This document shows, one piece after another, positions 45,238 through 56,747 of a stretch of 64,000 nt of DNA. The first letter of the stretch is position 1. The number at the start of each line of letters is the position of its first letter. A program made the position numbers and the translations under genes. This DNA is from Sorghum bicolor. Taxonomy: Eukaryota; Streptophyta; Magnoliopsida; Poales; Poaceae. The notes under the pieces are model-generated. The model was not told the origin of the DNA, searched no databases, and was given only the letters and a program-made list of their open reading frames with translations. The stretch is from contig NC_012873.2 in NCBI RefSeq assembly GCF_000003195.3, forward strand, positions 19,577,161-19,641,160. Direction: 5' to 3'.

Positions 45238-46338
45238 TTATGCATCGACCCATATGCTTAGGTAGTATTTCTTCAGATATTTGCCATTTAATGCTCTGGG
45301 AAATTCAACTCCTTCGAGAGTTTCTAGAATATAGGCATTACAAGGAGCCGATCGACTTATCCGATAGGGACCCTCCCAATTGGGAGACCACTTCCCAAAT
45401 TTTGAACTTTTAGTCCCGATCGGTAAGATCAACTTCCATACCAAGTCTCCATCGGCAAACTCCTTAGCCTTTACTTTCTTATCATACCATCTAGCAACTC
45501 TCTTTTTATTCTCTTCTATACTCATCAAAGCCCTTAGCCGATACCCTGCTAGATCATCCAACTCGTCTGTCATCAAAGTAGCATAGTCATCGGTAGTCAA
45601 CTGATCCTGAAAAGATAGCCGCCTAGACCCAGTCTTAACTTCCCAAGGCAACACTGCATCATGCCCATATACCAACTGATAAGGTGAAACCTTGGTAGAT
45701 CCATGACAAGCCATCCGATACGACCATAGAGCTTCGCTTAACAATGTATGCCACCTCCTCGGATTTTCTTCAATCTTTCGTTTAATAAGCTTGATAATCC
45801 CTTTGTTAGATGCCTCGGCCTGCCCATTAGCTGGAGCATAGTAAGGAGAAGAATTTAATACTTTAATTCCCATACCGATTGCAAATTTATCAAACTCCCC
45901 TGATGTGAACATGGTGCCCTGATCGACAGTAATCATCTGAGGAATTCCAAATCGGTAAATGATGTGTTCCTTCACAAAATCAATCATATTGGCCGATGTA
46001 ACTTTCTTCAAAGGAATAGCTTCAACCCACTTAGTGAAATAATCGGTGGCAACCAAGAGAAACTTATGCCCCTTGCTGGATGGTGGATAAATCTGGCCAA
46101 TCAAATCAATAGCCCACCCCCGGAACGGCCAAGGATTTATGATAGGATTCATAGCCGATGCAGGCACTCTTTGAATATTGCCAAACTTTTGACATCCTTG
46201 ACACCCTTTGAAATACTTAAAGCAATCCTCCAGTATAGTCGGCCAATAATACCCATTCCTCCTAACCATCCACTTCATCTTAAAAGCCGACTGATGTGCT
46301 CCACATACCCCTTCATAGATTTCTCCCATCAAACTCAT
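45238..46338 (-). pseudogene. pol: Tat-2 integrase
   Basis: The frame from 46338 (MSLMGEIYEGVCGAHQSAF) has the end of the zinc finger (CQGCQKFGNIQ), the catalytic core with D in WAIDLIGQI, D in TVDQGTMFTSG and E in NGQAEASNKG, and a C-terminal region (VYGHDAVLPWEVKTGSRRL, WSPNWEGPYRI) ending at SIWVDA. The frame is open for 366 codons, but its upstream connection to RNase H is broken by a TGA and a frameshift at 46340-46365. It inserts Tat cDNA. The downstream end faces the antisense gene. Confidence 0.9.
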
Positions 46339-46361
46339 CGGAGAAGAATCCCATCAATAGT

Positions 46362-47380
46362 TCAATAATACAATTCATCTTCGAGGAGCACATACTTGGT
46401 GTCTTCAAACCGAACCCGTCTCTCAACTTTCCTAGATGGATCCTTCAAATAATAAATGATTTCTTTCCTCCAATCATCGGCACTGATTGCCGATATTGCA
46501 TTAATCATAGGCTGATATCCCGAGGCATGGTGAGCCAACCGATTGGCCTCTTCATTATGCAATCGAGGAACATGCCCTAATTGAAAATCCTTGAATTCCT
46601 TTAACAGTTGCATACTCCTTTCGTAATAAGTTATGAGGACTTCACTTCGGCATTCATAGCTTCCAGCAAATTGATTTATAACTAGCATAGAATCCCCGAA
46701 GACCTCAACCGCATCAGCACGAACTTCTCTTAGTAACTCCAATCCCCTTATTAAAGCTTGATACTCAGCCTGATTATTTGTCGATGTGACAACAATCGGC
46801 AAGGAAAATTCATACTTCTTCCCTCGAGGGGAAATTAACACGATGCCGATTCCTGCCCCCTGTCACACGTGGATCCATCAAAGAAGAGCGTCCAAGGTAC
46901 AATTTCTAGAGCCTTCACTCCACCGCAATGTTGAGTTACAAATTCGGCCATAATCTGTCCCTTAACTGCTTTAGCCGATTCATAATGCAGATCGAATTCC
47001 GACAGCGCCAAAATCCATTTACCGATCCTGCCACTCATAATCGGCATAGATAGCATATACCGGACCACATCATCCTTGCAAATAACAGTGCATTCGGCCG
47101 ATAGCAAATAGTGCCTTAACTTGATACAAGAGAAATACAAGCACAAGCATAGTTTCTCAATAGCCGAATACCTGGTCTCAGCATCAATCAACCTCCTACT
47201 TAAGTAATAAATCACACGCTCTTTCCCTTCAAAATCTTGAATCAAAGCCGAACCGATGACCGCCCCATCGGTAGACAAATACAATCTGAAGGGCTTCCCT
47301 TGCTGAGGTGGAATCAGAACTGGAGGATTCACTAAATAATTCTTGATTTCATCCAGAGCCAACTGTTGTTCTTTCCCCAA
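46362..47380 (-). pseudogene. pol: Tat-2 RNase H and archaeal-type RNase H
   Basis: The frame 47380-46835 carries the Ty3 RNase H (LYLSTDGAVIGSALIQ, YSAIEKLCLCLYFSC, WILALSEFDLHYESAKAVKG) and the start of a second RNase H (WTLFFDGSTCDRG). A small deletion near 46853 shifts the frame. The second RNase H then continues from 46841 to 46362 with TSTNNQAEYQALIRGL, VFGDSMLVINQ and HNEEANRLAHHA. Two RNase H domains in tandem, the second archaeal-like, are diagnostic of the Tat lineage. Confidence 0.88.
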
Positions 47381-48447
47381 ACAAATTCTTGATCGGCCTT
47401 TAATTTAAGAAGAGGACTGAAAGCACGAATTTTACCAGACAAGTTAGATATAAATCTTCTGATAAAATTTACCTTGCCGATCAAGGACTGGAGCTCAGTC
47501 TTGTTGGTAGGGGCAACTATTTTGTTGATGGCATCAATAGATCTTCGACTAATTTCAATCCCCCTTTGATGCACCATGAAACCAAGAAACTGTCCTGCCG
47601 ATACACCAAATGCACACTTATTGGGATTCATTTTCAAACCATGCTTCCTTGTGCATTCCAACACCTTTCGTAGATCGGCAAGATGCTTTGTGAAGTCTCC
47701 AGACTTAACCACTACATCATCAATATAAATCTCCACCAGCTTGCCGATGAATTCATGAAATATAAAATTCATGGCCCTCTGATAAGTAGCACCAGCATTC
47801 TTCAAGCCAAAGGTCATGACTATCCATTCAAACAACCCGACATGACGAGGACATCTAAATGCAGTCTTTGGAATATCCTCTTCAGCCATGAATATTTGGT
47901 TGTATCCTGCATTGCCATCCATAAAGCTAATAATCCGATGCCCAGCCGCAGTGTCAACTAGCAGATCAGCAACTGGCATTGGGTAGCCATCCATCGGTGT
48001 AGCTTTGTTAAGATTCCTGAAATCAATGCAGACCCGAAGCTTCCCGTTCTTCTTGTAAACCGGAATAACATTGGAAATCCACTCGGCATACCGACACTAC
48101 CGAATAAATTTGGCTTCAATAAGTTTAGTTATTTCGGCCTTGATGTCAGGAAGAATATTAGGATTACATCGACGAGCTGGCTGCTGATGTGGCCGAAATC
48201 TAGACTTGATAGGCAACCGATGTTCAACAATCGATCGGTCTAAACCAAGCATCTCAGTATAATCCCAAGCAAAGCAATCTTTATATTCCTTTAACAAATC
48301 AGTTAACTGTTGCTTACACTCAGGACTTAACTTAGCGCTAATAAAAGTAGGTCTAGGTTTATCACCACTACCTATATCTACTTCTACCAAATCATCGGCC
48401 GATGTGAACCCCTGGCCTAACTTTCCATCATCGGCGAACCTATCCAT
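47332..48447 (-). pseudogene. pol: Tat-2 reverse transcriptase
   Basis: The frame 48447-48097 carries the RT N-terminal region (DCFAWDYTEMLGLDRSIVEH) and ends at a TAG after AKFIR (probably CAG in the active form). The palm follows in 47994-47332 (FMDGNAGYNQIFMAEEDIPK, FGLKNAGATYQRAM, catalytic YIDD, FLGFMVHQRGIEI). A single missing base near 47377 shifts the frame into RNase H. A one-base deletion at 48447 separates it from protease. Confidence 0.9.
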
Positions 48448-49370
48448 TAAAAACCTTCATCAGAGCCGACTGCTTGGATCGGTGGAATTTCATAATCGGC
48501 AACCTTGAGAAAATCTCTCTCCCAGACCTCTCCTAAAATACACCTAGTTCTTTCATAGGTGTCTGCCTCTGCCGATGCAACAACATAGGAAGAATCTCCC
48601 GGGACAATTTCAATCTTGTCACCTACCCACTGAACCAAGCACTGGTGCATTGTAGACGGGATGCAACAATTGGAATGAATCCAATCTCTCCCCAACAGTA
48701 AGTTATAAGCACCCTTTCCACTGATCACGAAGAAGGTTGTCGGCAAGGTTTTACTGCCGATGGTCAACTCAACGCATACGGCTCCCTTGACTGGAGACAC
48801 GTTGCCTTCAAAGTCCTTGAGCATCATATCGGTCTTGGTTAAATCCTGATCTCCTTTCCCAAGCTTCCGATACACTGCATATGGCATGATATTGATAGCA
48901 GCTCCACCATCAATCAAAATTTTGGTCATCGGCTGACCATCCACTCTTCCTTTGACAAACAGAGCCTTAAGATGTTGCCTTTCATCATCGGCAGGCTTTT
49001 CAAAGATAGCTGTCATCGGATCTAGGGCCAACTGAGCTATCTGATCAGAAAACTCCAATTCGTCATCGCTGGACGGCGCAAGGAATTCCATCGGCAACAT
49101 AAATACCATGTTGACATCTGCCGATGGCCCTTTCCCCTTAGGATCTGCTTGTTGATGATCCCCAGACTGGCCAGAGTTCTCACCATTGCTTAACTCTTCT
49201 CGTCTTTCGCGCTGCAGCCTTCTCTTTTGTGTCCTGGTCAACCCTTCTGGACACCATGGAGGGAGTTGCTGTTGCCTTACCGATGGGCGATGATATTCTC
49301 TTGACTCCATCCGATAAGTATTGGCGTCCCGACAGAAAACGAACTCATTGGGAACCCGCACATTAGCCAT
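48447..49370 (-). pseudogene. pol: Tat-2 protease and gag C-terminal linker
   Basis: The protease active site is ILIDGGAAINIMPYAVYRKL, with DGG in place of D-T/S-G as in Tat-1, and the flap/end region reads YNLLLGRDWIHSN. The upstream part has basic arginine-rich sequence (TRTQKRRLQRERRE). The frame of 307 codons ends at a stop near 48449, overlapping the start of the RT frame by one base, consistent with loss of one T. Confidence 0.85.
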
Positions 49371-52105
49371 CTCTTCGAGTTCCTCCTGGTTCCTGGGAAA
49401 ATCCTGAACACGATTGCCAAGCCGTGCACACTGAGCCTGCCCCCCAGCCGATCATGAACGGACGCTCTCCCCCTAATCGGCCCATCAAATCGCCGATTAC
49501 CATCGTGATAGCGCAGATCGGATCTGTCATACCGATCATAACCGTTGCACTCAGGACAATCTCTGATAGTTGGAAGCTTAATATTCTCCTCCCAGCAATG
49601 GATGAAGAACGGACAATTCCAGTGATCCCCATGCCGATTCCACTCTTGTCGGCGTCTTTCTTCTTCCTGACGATAATCTTCCTACTGGCGCCGATACCGA
49701 TCCTCACGTTGTTGCAAAGTTTCCCGAGGCCTTCTGTGAGTTATCACGATACCAGATCGGGGAGGCCTTCCTAAATTAGTTCCTTCCTGGATTAAGCCTT
49801 TTCCTTTTGCATCTGCAGTAGTGACCTGATGCTGGGGATCTACCGATGCACCTCTTTCAGCTGCTTCCGACGTCAAGACTTTGGCCTTTCCCTTAGCATC
49901 CAGCATGTTTGTTGGGAAGGGATGTTGATCAATTTTCATCGGCTTCTGAGTTTTGGAGCTGTCAAATTTGATCCTTCTAGATTCTATAGCCGATTGCAGC
50001 TGCTGTCTAAAAACTTTACACTCATTAGTGTCGTGAGAAGTTGCATTGTGCCACTTACAATATTTCATCCTTTTCAATTCCTCGGCCGATGGGATCACAT
50101 GATTGGGTGACAATTTGATTTGACCCTCTTGAAGTAGAAAGTCAAATATCCTATCGGCCTTAGTGATGTCAAACGTGAACTTCTCTGGCTCTTTATGTCC
50201 AAAAGGACAAGACATCAGCTTTTTATTTTTCACCCATTCTGCCGAGCCGATGACTCGCTCTTCATCAGAGTCCGAGCTTGCAGCTTCATCCACAAATGAT
50301 ACCTTTTTATTCCATGCTCTTTTGGGCTCGAAAGGCTTGATATCTTGATCAGAAATTCTCTGCACTAAATGACTTAAGCTTTCAAACTCCTGAGACGCAT
50401 ACTTGTCCCTTATGTGCAGCAATAAACCCTGGAAAGCCAAATCGGCTAGCTGCCGATCATCCAGAACCAGGCTATAGCATTTGTTCTTGACCTCCCGTAT
50501 CCTTTGCACAAAACTTTCAATCGATTCATCATTGCGTTGCCTCAATTGGACCAAATTGGTGATCTTCTTCTTATGGACACCAGAAAAGAAATATTTGCGG
50601 AACTGCTTCTCTAGATCGGCCCAAGTAACCACTGAGTTGGGAGGTAATGATATAAACCAAGTAAAAGCCGATCCAGATAATGATGACGAGAATAAGCGAA
50701 CCCTTAACTCGTCCCTGTTAGCAGCTTCTCCGCACTGGATAATGAACCTGTTGACGTGCTCCATGGTTGACGTGTCATCCTACCCAGAAAACTTAGTAAA
50801 ATCCGGTACCTTGTACCGATTCGGAAGTGGGATCAAATCATATGCGGGAGGATACGGTGTCCGATAAGAGTAAGTGTTGACTTTGGGTTTTATCCTAAAT
50901 TGGTCTTTCATCACTTCAGCAATCTTATCGGCCCAATAAGCATCGGCATCTTGCCGATGAGGCAGTTGCGGATCCGGCACCTGCTGGTAAGCTTCCACGT
51001 GTCTGTGTGGCACACGATCTGTATGGAACATTGGGTTAATCATTTGGCCACCCACCTACTGACCACCAAAGTGCTGTGCCCTGATCTGTTGTCCGCTGAT
51101 TTGCTGCCCAAGATTCATTGGCTGGTTAGGTAGTCCCTGATTATGGAACCCAGGGTAGATCTGGCCTTGCTGGAACCCTGTAGCCTGATGATTCTGTTGG
51201 GGCGTTTGCGGAAAGACTTGCTGCCCAAGCCATCCACTATTAGCATTCATCGGCATAGGTCCTGCCAATGACTGGTAATTGGGCATCATCATTGAATTGA
51301 CATACCCTGGCTGAGTCATAAGCCTCTGTTGCATCAGCATTGAGTCTGCCGATACGTTAGGCATCTGGAAAGTTGGAGCTTGAGAATTCCCAGTGTAAGG
51401 TCTCGCAGTGGTGGTTGTAGTATACTGGGGACTCTGATTCATCGGCATATTTGGAGGTGCCGATGCCATAGGAGCCTTGCCTCTCATATCAGTTGCCTAA
51501 GATGTGCCAGGTGTCTTCAAGTATTCCAGGGGCATACCAAAACCCCACCAGTTAGGAGGAGGGACTGGTCCTGACATCGCCGATGCCAATAGATCTGTAG
51601 TGAGCTTAATCTGCTCATCTGAAGTCGGTGGATTAGTTGTCATCGGCATAGATTGTGCATTAGTGACTCCCAACGTGCTTGGAGCAACGGTAGTCTGTGT
51701 ACCCGCAGCGGCTGTAGCAGCCGATGGAGCTGTGACCACCGGTGATCCTGGTTGATGATGAGAGGGGCCCACATAATCTGGTGGCAATTGTCCTTCCTTG
51801 AAAGTTCTAGCCACGGCATTGAAGACTGTATTGGATAGCACACCAGCTTGGTTGATCAAGGCACGGTTGATAGCACTATCGACCATCTCTTGAAGTTTAC
51901 CAGGATTGGCTTCAAAAGTAACCTGTCGAGACATCAGCAGCGCATCCTTCTGGCTCACTTCGCCGCTCCTGTTCATGCTGAAGGACCTCAGGCATTGCTG
52001 CTTGTAATCCTCCATGGCTTTAGCAATAGCTTGCTTCTGCTCATCCTTGAGATTGGCTTCCATCACGGGGATGACGTTCTCCTGATCAAACTCAGTAGTC
52101 GACAT
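49371..52105 (-). pseudogene. gag: Tat-2 gag
   Basis: Gag begins at ATG 52105 (MSTTEFDQENVIPVME), only 42 bp from the LTR. A Gln/Met/Pro-rich region (51487-51056) follows. The retrotransposon gag core comes next (LFSSSLSGSAFTWFISLPPN, LEKQFRKYFFSG, IESFVQRIREVKNKC), and then a C-H-H-C knuckle CKWHNATSHDTNEC. Stops near 51490, 51054, 50765-50780 and 49680 break it, and frames change below 49680. A second Cys/His-rich stretch (CPECNGYDRYDRSD in translation of 49540-49570) lies in the broken part. Confidence 0.8.
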
Positions 52106-52147
52106 GTTGATTTGAATCTGGTCCCACTGGGCATGCGAAAAGATGTG
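52106..52147 (-). other. Short leader and uncertain PBS of Tat-2
   Basis: Only 42 bp separate the 5' LTR from the gag ATG. No TGG-initiated PBS for iMet or Asp tRNA is present at the LTR edge. The best TGG candidate is TGGGACCAGATTCAAATC, about 23 bases inside, whose complement has a T-loop-like TTTGAATC. I cannot name the tRNA. Confidence 0.35.
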
Positions 52148-52860
52148 TCTTGATGCAAAAGCTGATCTGCAAACACAAAGGGCTAATACCCGATTTAAAC
52201 GTTAAGGCGTGCCAGCCGATTTGACCTTACTATCGGCAAAGGTGATAACTTGAATACTTTGGTCCCGACAACAGCGATGCGCCCGGATGCCACGGCCAAG
52301 AGGTATTCACGCGGAACTTGAGAATACGCCGAGCTTAAGTCGACGAACTCCTAAGAACTCGTAATAAAAAGGAAAATATGACGAAGTCGTCGAAAAAGTA
52401 GATGCTAGAATATGAGTAGAAACTTGTGTTTGATTGATTGATAGATGTCTGTATTACAATGCCCTAGGGTCTACATTTATACCCTACTCAAAGAGCTACA
52501 ACTAGACATGACTAGAACTCGAATTCCAAACAGAATGCGTGTACAAAACGATTTAAATAACTAAGGAAATCATAAAACTATCCTTTCGTGACAAACTAGG
52601 ATACCTCCACTAGCCGACCGGCAACCTCCGGGCTTTTCTTCCGCATCATCGGTAGACCCCCTTATCACAGCTATCTGCACCAACTAACATCGACCATCGG
52701 CACAAACACATCACCACCTATGAACTTAGTCATATTCAGCAACCCCTTCATCGGAAACCATCCTCATCGGCAGCTTCTTCCGCAGATCAAGTACTGCCAC
52801 CGCATCTTGCCAACCAATACTCTACCGATCCTGGATACGTGTCCAAAAACGGTGTCAACA
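52148..52860 (-). repeat. Tat-2 5' LTR
   Basis: 713 bp, equal in length to the 3' LTR. The outer end ...GGTGTCAACA is intact, while the inner terminal TG has become TC (52148-52149). A minus-strand TATA box (GGTATAAATG) lies near 52473-52483. Confidence 0.92.
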
Positions 52861-53449
52861 CACTCTATCTCTCTCAATCTAGTAGAAACTAGAAGATCTA
52901 TTTCTACTCACATTGGTTGCTAAGCCTAAAAAGAAATTTTATTTAGAGAAGAGGTTTTCCTTCGAGGGCTCCCCTCAACTCTATGATAAACTTGTCTCCT
53001 CCAGGGGCCAGGGGGTCTGGTTTTATAGTCCCCTCAAGTGAACGTGAGCCATTGGATCAAACCGACATTGATTGGACGGTTATCCTTGATCCTTTAGGTC
53101 GGTGGAACGTCGTGTGCGAAAAGAGTCCTGATTGGCATCCAACAGAGGGCGGGCGCCCAGGTCCTTAGGGCGGGCGCCCTAGGCCTGGCCCCTTTCGGCC
53201 TCCGCTTTCTTCCCATGGCTTCTGGAGTCTTCTAGATGGTAGAAAATTGCACGGTGCATTGATATCTCTATGTAGTCCCGACATGTGGGCCTTTCTTCCT
53301 TATTTCCTGATAACCCCCTGTAGAAACAGATAAACAACAAAACTCGTGGAATTCTGTCAGATCAAACCCTAATTCTAGGTGTTGTTTGTATATTGGTCCT
53401 TTCTCTTGTTTATTTGATAATTAAAATTGATACTTAAGAACCGTCAACA

Positions 53450-54721
53450 AGAGTCAGCGTGGGGCCCATCTGCTTGCATGCATGCAAGTGTTCACGTAAG
53501 AAGGTACAGGAGCTGTTGGGGCCCATGTCCTTTTTATAGGAGGCAGCTGTGCTACTTGTTGACAAATAAAAAAAATGCATGTGCAACGTCTGTGCTTTTC
53601 CTAGAAGGAGCCATGCTCCTGCCCGTTGTCACTCGCGTAGAAAGGGGAGAGCGGGGTCTGCTAGGGCCCACACATGTGAGTGGTCTGTGCTGCCTGTTGG
53701 TGAGTCCGTGTGAGTGCTTGGCTGCTTGGCTTCTAGATTAAGACCCAGCACCCCCCTTCCTCTCTCCCTCTCTAAACCAGAAAAAGAACGCCCCTCTCCT
53801 TTTCTTCTTGGCAAGAACAGAGAAGCAAAAGCTCCGCTCTCCACTCTCACTCCCAAGGATTTGTGCTCCATTCAAGTGAGAGAGCAAGCTCTAGAGATCG
53901 ATTTGAGAGCTCCAAGAGGATCTCATCCCTCTCCTCTCCATTTCCATGGTTGGTTCTCTTTGGTGAGAGGAGTTGAGGAAACCCTAGTGTTCATGCATTT
54001 GTGATTCATATTTGTGGCACTAGGTTGTGATTGCAATTGTGGATTTCTTATTACTCTTGGTGATTGCCGTCACCTAGATAGTTGTGGATTTGTTGATTGG
54101 TGAGGAGATTTGGTTATTGTGTCCGCCCCTAATCAAGGTGATATTTGTGAGGGGTTCTTGGGCTTATTCCCCGGTGGAGTGCCAAAAGCCACTCTAGTGG
54201 ATTGCTCGTGTCATTGAGCTACCTCACTTGTGTGTAGGTTCTTGTGGTGCCCATTTGTTTGGCTAGGTTTGTGAAAAACCTATTAGCCACCGAACCACCA
54301 AGTGTTGGTCCGCACAACAGGGACTAGCATGTCGGCAAGCACGTGAACCTCGGGAGAAAAATATTGGTGTCAATATTGTGATTGGTATTCTCCCGGTGAA
54401 TATATTGATATACATTGTGATTGGTTCATCCTCTACATATCGGTATAATTATCACTCACCTCTTTACTTTCTTGCAAATTAGTTGTAACTAGTAGTTCAT
54501 AGTTTCAGCTAGTTGTAACTAGTTGTAGAGACTAGCGACATAATCATTGCTTGTGAATAGGGATCATACCAACTAGAATTATCATATAGGTGGCTTGCAA
54601 CTCTTGTAGAGCTAGAGCAAAATTGCTTTACGCCTTTTGTTATATTAATCCTTTGCTCTAGTGCTTTGTAAATTTTTTAAATAGGCTATTCACCCCCCTC
54701 TAGCCATATTAGGACCTTTCA
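53450..54721 (+). repeat. 5' LTR of Sirevirus S, second part
   Basis: It starts with the duplicated AGAGT and ends GGACCTTTCA. With 29046-29813 it gives an LTR of about 2.04 kb. The last 700 bp match the solo LTR (TTGATTGGTGA, GGCAAGCACGTGAACCTC, GCTATTCACCCCCCTCTAGC). The CACCGGAC palindrome cluster is missing from this copy. Confidence 0.88.
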
Positions 54722-54723
54722 AG

Positions 54724-54735
54724 TGGTATCAGAGC
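54724..54735 (+). other. tRNA-iMet primer binding site of Sirevirus S
   Basis: TGGTATCAGAGC, two bases after the LTR end: the standard PBS of copia-type plant elements. Confidence 0.93.
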
Positions 54736-54781
54736 CGTGGTCACCATTTAATCAAGGCTTAACAACCTTCGGTGTCAAAAG

Positions 54782-56747
54782 ATGGCTCAAATTATGTTCA
54801 ACCATGTGGGGGGCAAACCACTGTTCTTTGATGGTACATGCTATGATTATTGGAAGAGAAAAATGAAGATGTATTTGGGTTCAATCAATGATCAAGTGTG
54901 GGATGTGACCGAGAGTGATTTTGTGATTCTTGATCCCACTAATCTCACCAACCAAGATAAAGCAAACAAGCAATGCAATACTATGGCTCTCAACACTATA
55001 TATAATGCAATTGATTCAAAGGTGTTTGAGCAAATCATGGATTGTGATAGAGCAAGTGAAGTGTGGAAGAGATTAGAGGAAACATATGAGGGCACACCGG
55101 CGGTTAAGAGTGCAAAATTGTATATTCTCAAAGATAAATTGACAAGCTTCAAGATGAAGGATGATGAGAGCATTCTGGAGATGTTCCATAGATTGCAAGT
55201 AATTGTGAATGATTTAAAGGCCTTGGTTGAGAAGATAAGTGATGATGATGTATCTCATCGGTTCTTGATGTGCTTACCTCCAAGATTTGAGACACTAAGA
55301 TTAATCATTATTATAAGTGGAGGATTGAAAGAACTTACGCCTAACCAAGTACTAGGTGATGTCATGACACAAGAGACATATCATGTGGAAAGGGAAGGGG
55401 TTGACCAAGATGAGAAGAAGGATGAAGACAAGAAAAAGAAAAGTGTGGCATTCAAGGCTAGTTCATCCAAGAGCAAGGGCAAAGCAAAGAAAGAAGGATC
55501 AAGTGAAGATGAGGAAGCTAGTAACATTGATGATGAAGCACTAGCTCTCTTTGTGCGCAAGTTTGGCAAATTTATGAAGAAAAAGGGCTATGGTGCAAGA
55601 AAAAGAAGAGATCAAAATAAGACCAAAGAATATGTGAGAAGATGCTACAAATGCAAGAGCAAGGATCACATTGTAGCGGATTGTCCCTACAATAGTGACA
55701 ATGATGAGGATGAAAAGAAAAAGGAAAAGAAAGTAAAGAAGGAGAAGAAGGAGAAGAAAATGATATTCCAAAAGAAGAAGAAGGGTGGTGGCTATGTGGT
55801 GACTTGGGATAGTGATGCTTCTTCAGACATTGACGATTCTAGTTATGATGATAAGAAATCCAAGAAAAAGGCACTTGCAAGCATCGCCATCAACAACAAG
55901 CCTGCTCTCTTCGACACTCCGTCGACATGCCTCATGGCTAAACCCACTAAGGTACAATATGATGAAAGTGATGATGATTGTGAAAGTGATGATTGTAGGA
56001 GTGATGATGATGATGAAGAGTCAAAGGAAGAACTCATGGACATGTTGGAGAATGCTCACACAGGTCTTGAGATGAAGAGAAAGGAGTGCAATGAATTGCG
56101 AAAAGAGCTCAAAGCTCTCAAGCAATCCTTTGATGAGCTCCAAGCTTCTCATGAGAGTCCAAAGGAAGACCATGAGGAGCTTGGCAATGCTCACTCTAAG
56201 ATTGAAAAGGCTCACTCCTCTCTCCTCGAGCAAGCTAAGAAAGAGGAAGTTATTGTGACTTGTGACAAGGGCTCTACATATGATTTAATTAATGAATCTT
56301 TCATTGAGCCTATTATTATTGCTTCCACTAACTCTTCTTGTAGCACTTCCACTTCTACCTCATCTACTAGTGATGGTTTCACTTGTGATGCCACATTAAT
56401 AAATGAAAATGAGACCCTCAAGAAGGTCAATGAGCTCACTCACGCCTTAGGCAATTCCTATGGTGGTGAGGCCCGCTTGCTAAAGTGCTTGGGTAGCCAA
56501 AGATTTTCTCTCAACAAAGAGGGATTAGGCTATAACCCCAAGAAAGGCAAGGCGGCCTTTGCTACTCATAAAGCTAGCTTTGTGAAGGGCAATGGTCGGT
56601 TTTACACTAGATGCAAGCAAATTGGGCACATAGAGCAATATTGCAAGAACAAGAACAAACCAAATAATGTATCCTCAATTAAATTTGATTCTTGTTATAT
56701 GCTTACCAAAGTTGTTAATGGGGTGCAAGCTAAGTTCATTGGTGCAC
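54782..56747 (+). CDS. gag: Sirevirus gag, truncated by element F
   Basis: The frame starts MAQIMFNHVGGKPLFFDGTC and is open through the retroelement part for about 655 codons. The copia gag core comes first (YDYWKRKMKMYLGS, VWKRLEETYEGTPAVKSAKL, FHRLQVIVNDLKALV). Next are lysine/acidic-rich stretches, a CCHC zinc knuckle CYKCKSKDHIVADC near residues 293-306, a coiled coil (LENAHTGLEMKRKECNELRK) and a second knuckle-like CKQIGHIEQYC that lacks its first cysteine. The long acidic/coiled-coil C-terminal half is typical of Sirevirus gag. Sirevirus wording ends at KFIGA; the remaining 57 codons of the open frame (to 56917) come from the LTR of element F. No premature stop occurs, so the host copy was quite young when F inserted. 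Confidence 0.85.

Larger units (their letters stand above)
40433..52860 (-). mobile_element. Tat-2: complete Tat-lineage element, TSD CACTC
   Basis: A 12,428-bp element lies inside the Athila-2 5' LTR, flanked by CACTC (40428-40432 and 52861-52865). Its LTRs are 713 bp each (40433-41145 and 52148-52860). Read on the minus strand it has gag, protease, RT, RNase H, a second archaeal-type RNase H and integrase down to 45238. On the plus strand, between the 3' LTR and the integrase, it carries an intron-containing gene (41808-45070). By manual alignment the LTRs differ at about 23 positions (about 3 %), so it is older than Tat-1. Gag-pol has at least eight breaks. Confidence 0.94.
29814..53449 (-). 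mobile_element. Athila-2: complete Athila element with nested insertions, TSD AGAGT
   Basis: Minus-strand element with a 3' LTR at 29814-31045 and a 5' LTR at 39786-53449 (split by Tat-2). It is flanked by the exact duplication AGAGT (29809-29813 and 53450-53454). The interior, read on the minus strand, has a tRNA-Asp PBS, gag-protease, RT, RNase H-integrase, an extra ORF and the PPT. Without the solo LTR, Tat-2 and the duplicated target sites it is about 9.3 kb. The RT motifs WRMCIEYRKLNKATRKDHFP and FMDDFSVYG are characteristic of Athila. Several stops and frameshifts make it inactive. Confidence 0.93.
39786..53449 (-). repeat. Athila-2 5' LTR, split by Tat-2
   Basis: The first 647 bp (39786-40432) and last 584 bp (52866-53449) rejoin to 1231 bp once Tat-2 and one CACTC are removed, matching the 1232-bp 3' LTR. 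A minus-strand TATA box is at about 53019-53029. By eye the LTR pair differs by several percent. Confidence 0.92.
29046..56747 (+). mobile_element. Sirevirus-type copia element S (5' half), split by Athila-2
   Basis: Its 5' LTR starts at 29046 (TGAAATCCCTAG), is split at 29813 by Athila-2 and resumes at 53450 (TSD AGAGT on both sides), ending at 54721. The initiator-Met PBS (54724-54735) and a long gag (from 54782) follow. Element F interrupts it within gag at 56747. Pol and 3' LTR are outside the window. The LTR parts resemble the solo LTR at 33001-34936 at both ends, which fixes the assignment. Confidence 0.85.
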
